The position numbers and the translations under genes are program-made. Under the pieces are notes generated by a model. It did no database searches and had not been told where the DNA came from. It was given only the letters and a program-made list of their open reading frames with translations. From Orbilia blumenaviensis (taxonomy: Eukaryota > Ascomycota > Orbiliomycetes > Orbiliales > Orbiliaceae), in contig JAVHNS010000008.1 of the NCBI GenBank assembly GCA_036872755.1, positions 620,001 through 684,000 on the forward strand: DNA of 64,000 bases. The letters run 5' to 3'. Positions 63,119 through 64,000 of this stretch are shown here, in pieces. The number at the start of each line of letters is the position of its first letter. Position 1 is the first letter of the stretch.

Positions 63119-63650
63119 TCACGTCTCCAAAAAGTCGGCAATAGTCAACAACTCCAATCCCATTTCCGCAGGAATCTGGAATTCCGGAACCTGGCCCTTG
63201 TACCCCGAATACTTGTGCTTGTAAATAAAGTACTCGCAAACCTTCTCCAAAACAGCACCGCTACATATTTTTAATAGAAAATATTAGTTAACTAGTAGAC
63301 TTCCAGGAAACAGCAATCCATATTCAGTACTAACCGCATCTCCTCAAAATTGACGCAGTTTTCTTTGGCTTCGATGTAGCCGCCTAAAAAATCCACATTC
63401 CATATTAGATATTGTCTATAGGACGGGGCTTGGTGTAGTATTTGGGGGAAATACGTACTGTTCTTATTGAACATATTCCTTATTGTTTTCGACGCGAAAG
63501 CGCATTTTTTGGGCAGGACAAACTATATCAATTAATCAGTAACTCATCACAGTAGCTAGAACAGCTATAGAAAGAAGAACTATGGTTAACCTGAAACCCG
63601 TCATTGCTTACGAGGGTGATAAAGCCCTCATCATCGATTTGTTCTGACAT
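63119..63650 (-). CDS. ELC1: Elongin C
   Basis: Elongin C is a Skp1-like adaptor that joins BC-box proteins to cullin-based ubiquitin ligases and, in yeast, helps degrade stalled RNA polymerase II. Four exons, 63650-63591, 63522-63459, 63383-63335 and 63260-63119, give 104 residues. The BTB/POZ-like fold is visible as FITLVSNDGFQFVLPKKCAF, then ASKTIRNMFN, an acidic NCVNFEEMRGAVLEKVCEYF, and the C-terminal VPEFQIPAEMGLELLTIADF. The length is near the usual 100-112. The family's short Skp1-like start (MSEQIDDEGF) fixes the ATG. Confidence 0.93.
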
Positions 63651-64000
63651 CTCCTTGGTTGTTTGTAATACTCCGCGTGTGGTGTGGGATGTAAGAGCTT
63701 AGCTTAACGAAGCTCTGGCGTCGAAGAGTCAAGCAATCCATAAACAAGAGTGATGTTTGTCCCTCCAAGACTTACCTAATAAAGTAATATTAGACAGCAA
63801 ACACAACGAACTTAAATCCCCTACAACAAGCTCAACGCATTTCGATATTTCCCCCGTTTTGGAGGACGACGACAGCTCTGAGACTAGGACAACTCGACTG
63901 TGTAAAATATCGGCAATTCTGTGAAGGCAAATTGAGCATATATTCCGATTATTCAGAGTGTCACTTCCATTGATAATGTTAAGAGAAGTCTAGATATCAC
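63651..64000. other. Upstream flank of elongin C, no gene recognised
   Basis: The window ends 350 bp upstream of the elongin C start. This part is AT-rich, with no coding signals that I can support. Confidence 0.55.

Overview
The window is nuclear DNA from a filamentous ascomycete (Pezizomycotina; the class cannot be fixed from sequence alone). Nearly every gene is broken by short GT-AG introns, mostly 50-150 bp, often with a CTAAC-like branch site. The encoded proteins match fungal families: a Yvc1-type TRP channel, a Kre2/Ktr (GT15) mannosyltransferase, She9/Mdm33, an HsbA-type cell-surface protein and a fungal-type F-box relic. I rebuilt 18 protein-coding genes exon by exon, so most coordinates span introns; the exon list is in each entry. 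I also found one decayed F-box pseudogene.

Layout. 1-1740: Rieske iron-sulfur protein (minus, 3' end off the left edge) divergent from the Sm protein F gene. 3967-7074: a nine-exon RBR-type E3 ubiquitin ligase. 7963-9346: a secreted protein of unknown function (minus). 10529-11838: a PI31-type proteasome regulator. 16725-17989: a C2H2 zinc-finger protein (minus). 17990-29981: a 12-kb stretch without a recognisable gene. 29982-39499: three minus-strand genes, the Yvc1 channel, the Ulp1 SUMO protease and an arrestin-like protein. 42230-44564: She9 and mitochondrial ribosomal protein uS12m, head to head over 267 bp. 45468-46309: F-box pseudogene. 46931-48516: GT15 mannosyltransferase (minus). 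50466-53370: Pat1 mRNA-decay factor. 54948-55151: a 67-residue one-span membrane protein. 58901-59609: HsbA-like secreted protein. 60154-63650: a Pyp1-like HAD phosphatase (minus), divergent from tRNA-splicing endonuclease subunit Sen54, which converges with elongin C (minus).

These are mostly housekeeping genes with no operon-like logic. Two loose themes appear. Mitochondrial genes are RIP1, SHE9 and uS12m. Ubiquitin, SUMO or proteasome genes are the RBR ligase, PI31, the arrestin, Ulp1, elongin C and the F-box relic. I found no tRNA, 5S rRNA, CRISPR array, intact transposon or biosynthetic cluster. No convincing undescribed system is present. The best leads are the secreted orphan, the decayed F-box gene, a 14-nt microexon in the phosphatase gene, the small conserved-looking membrane protein and the 12-kb gene-free stretch.
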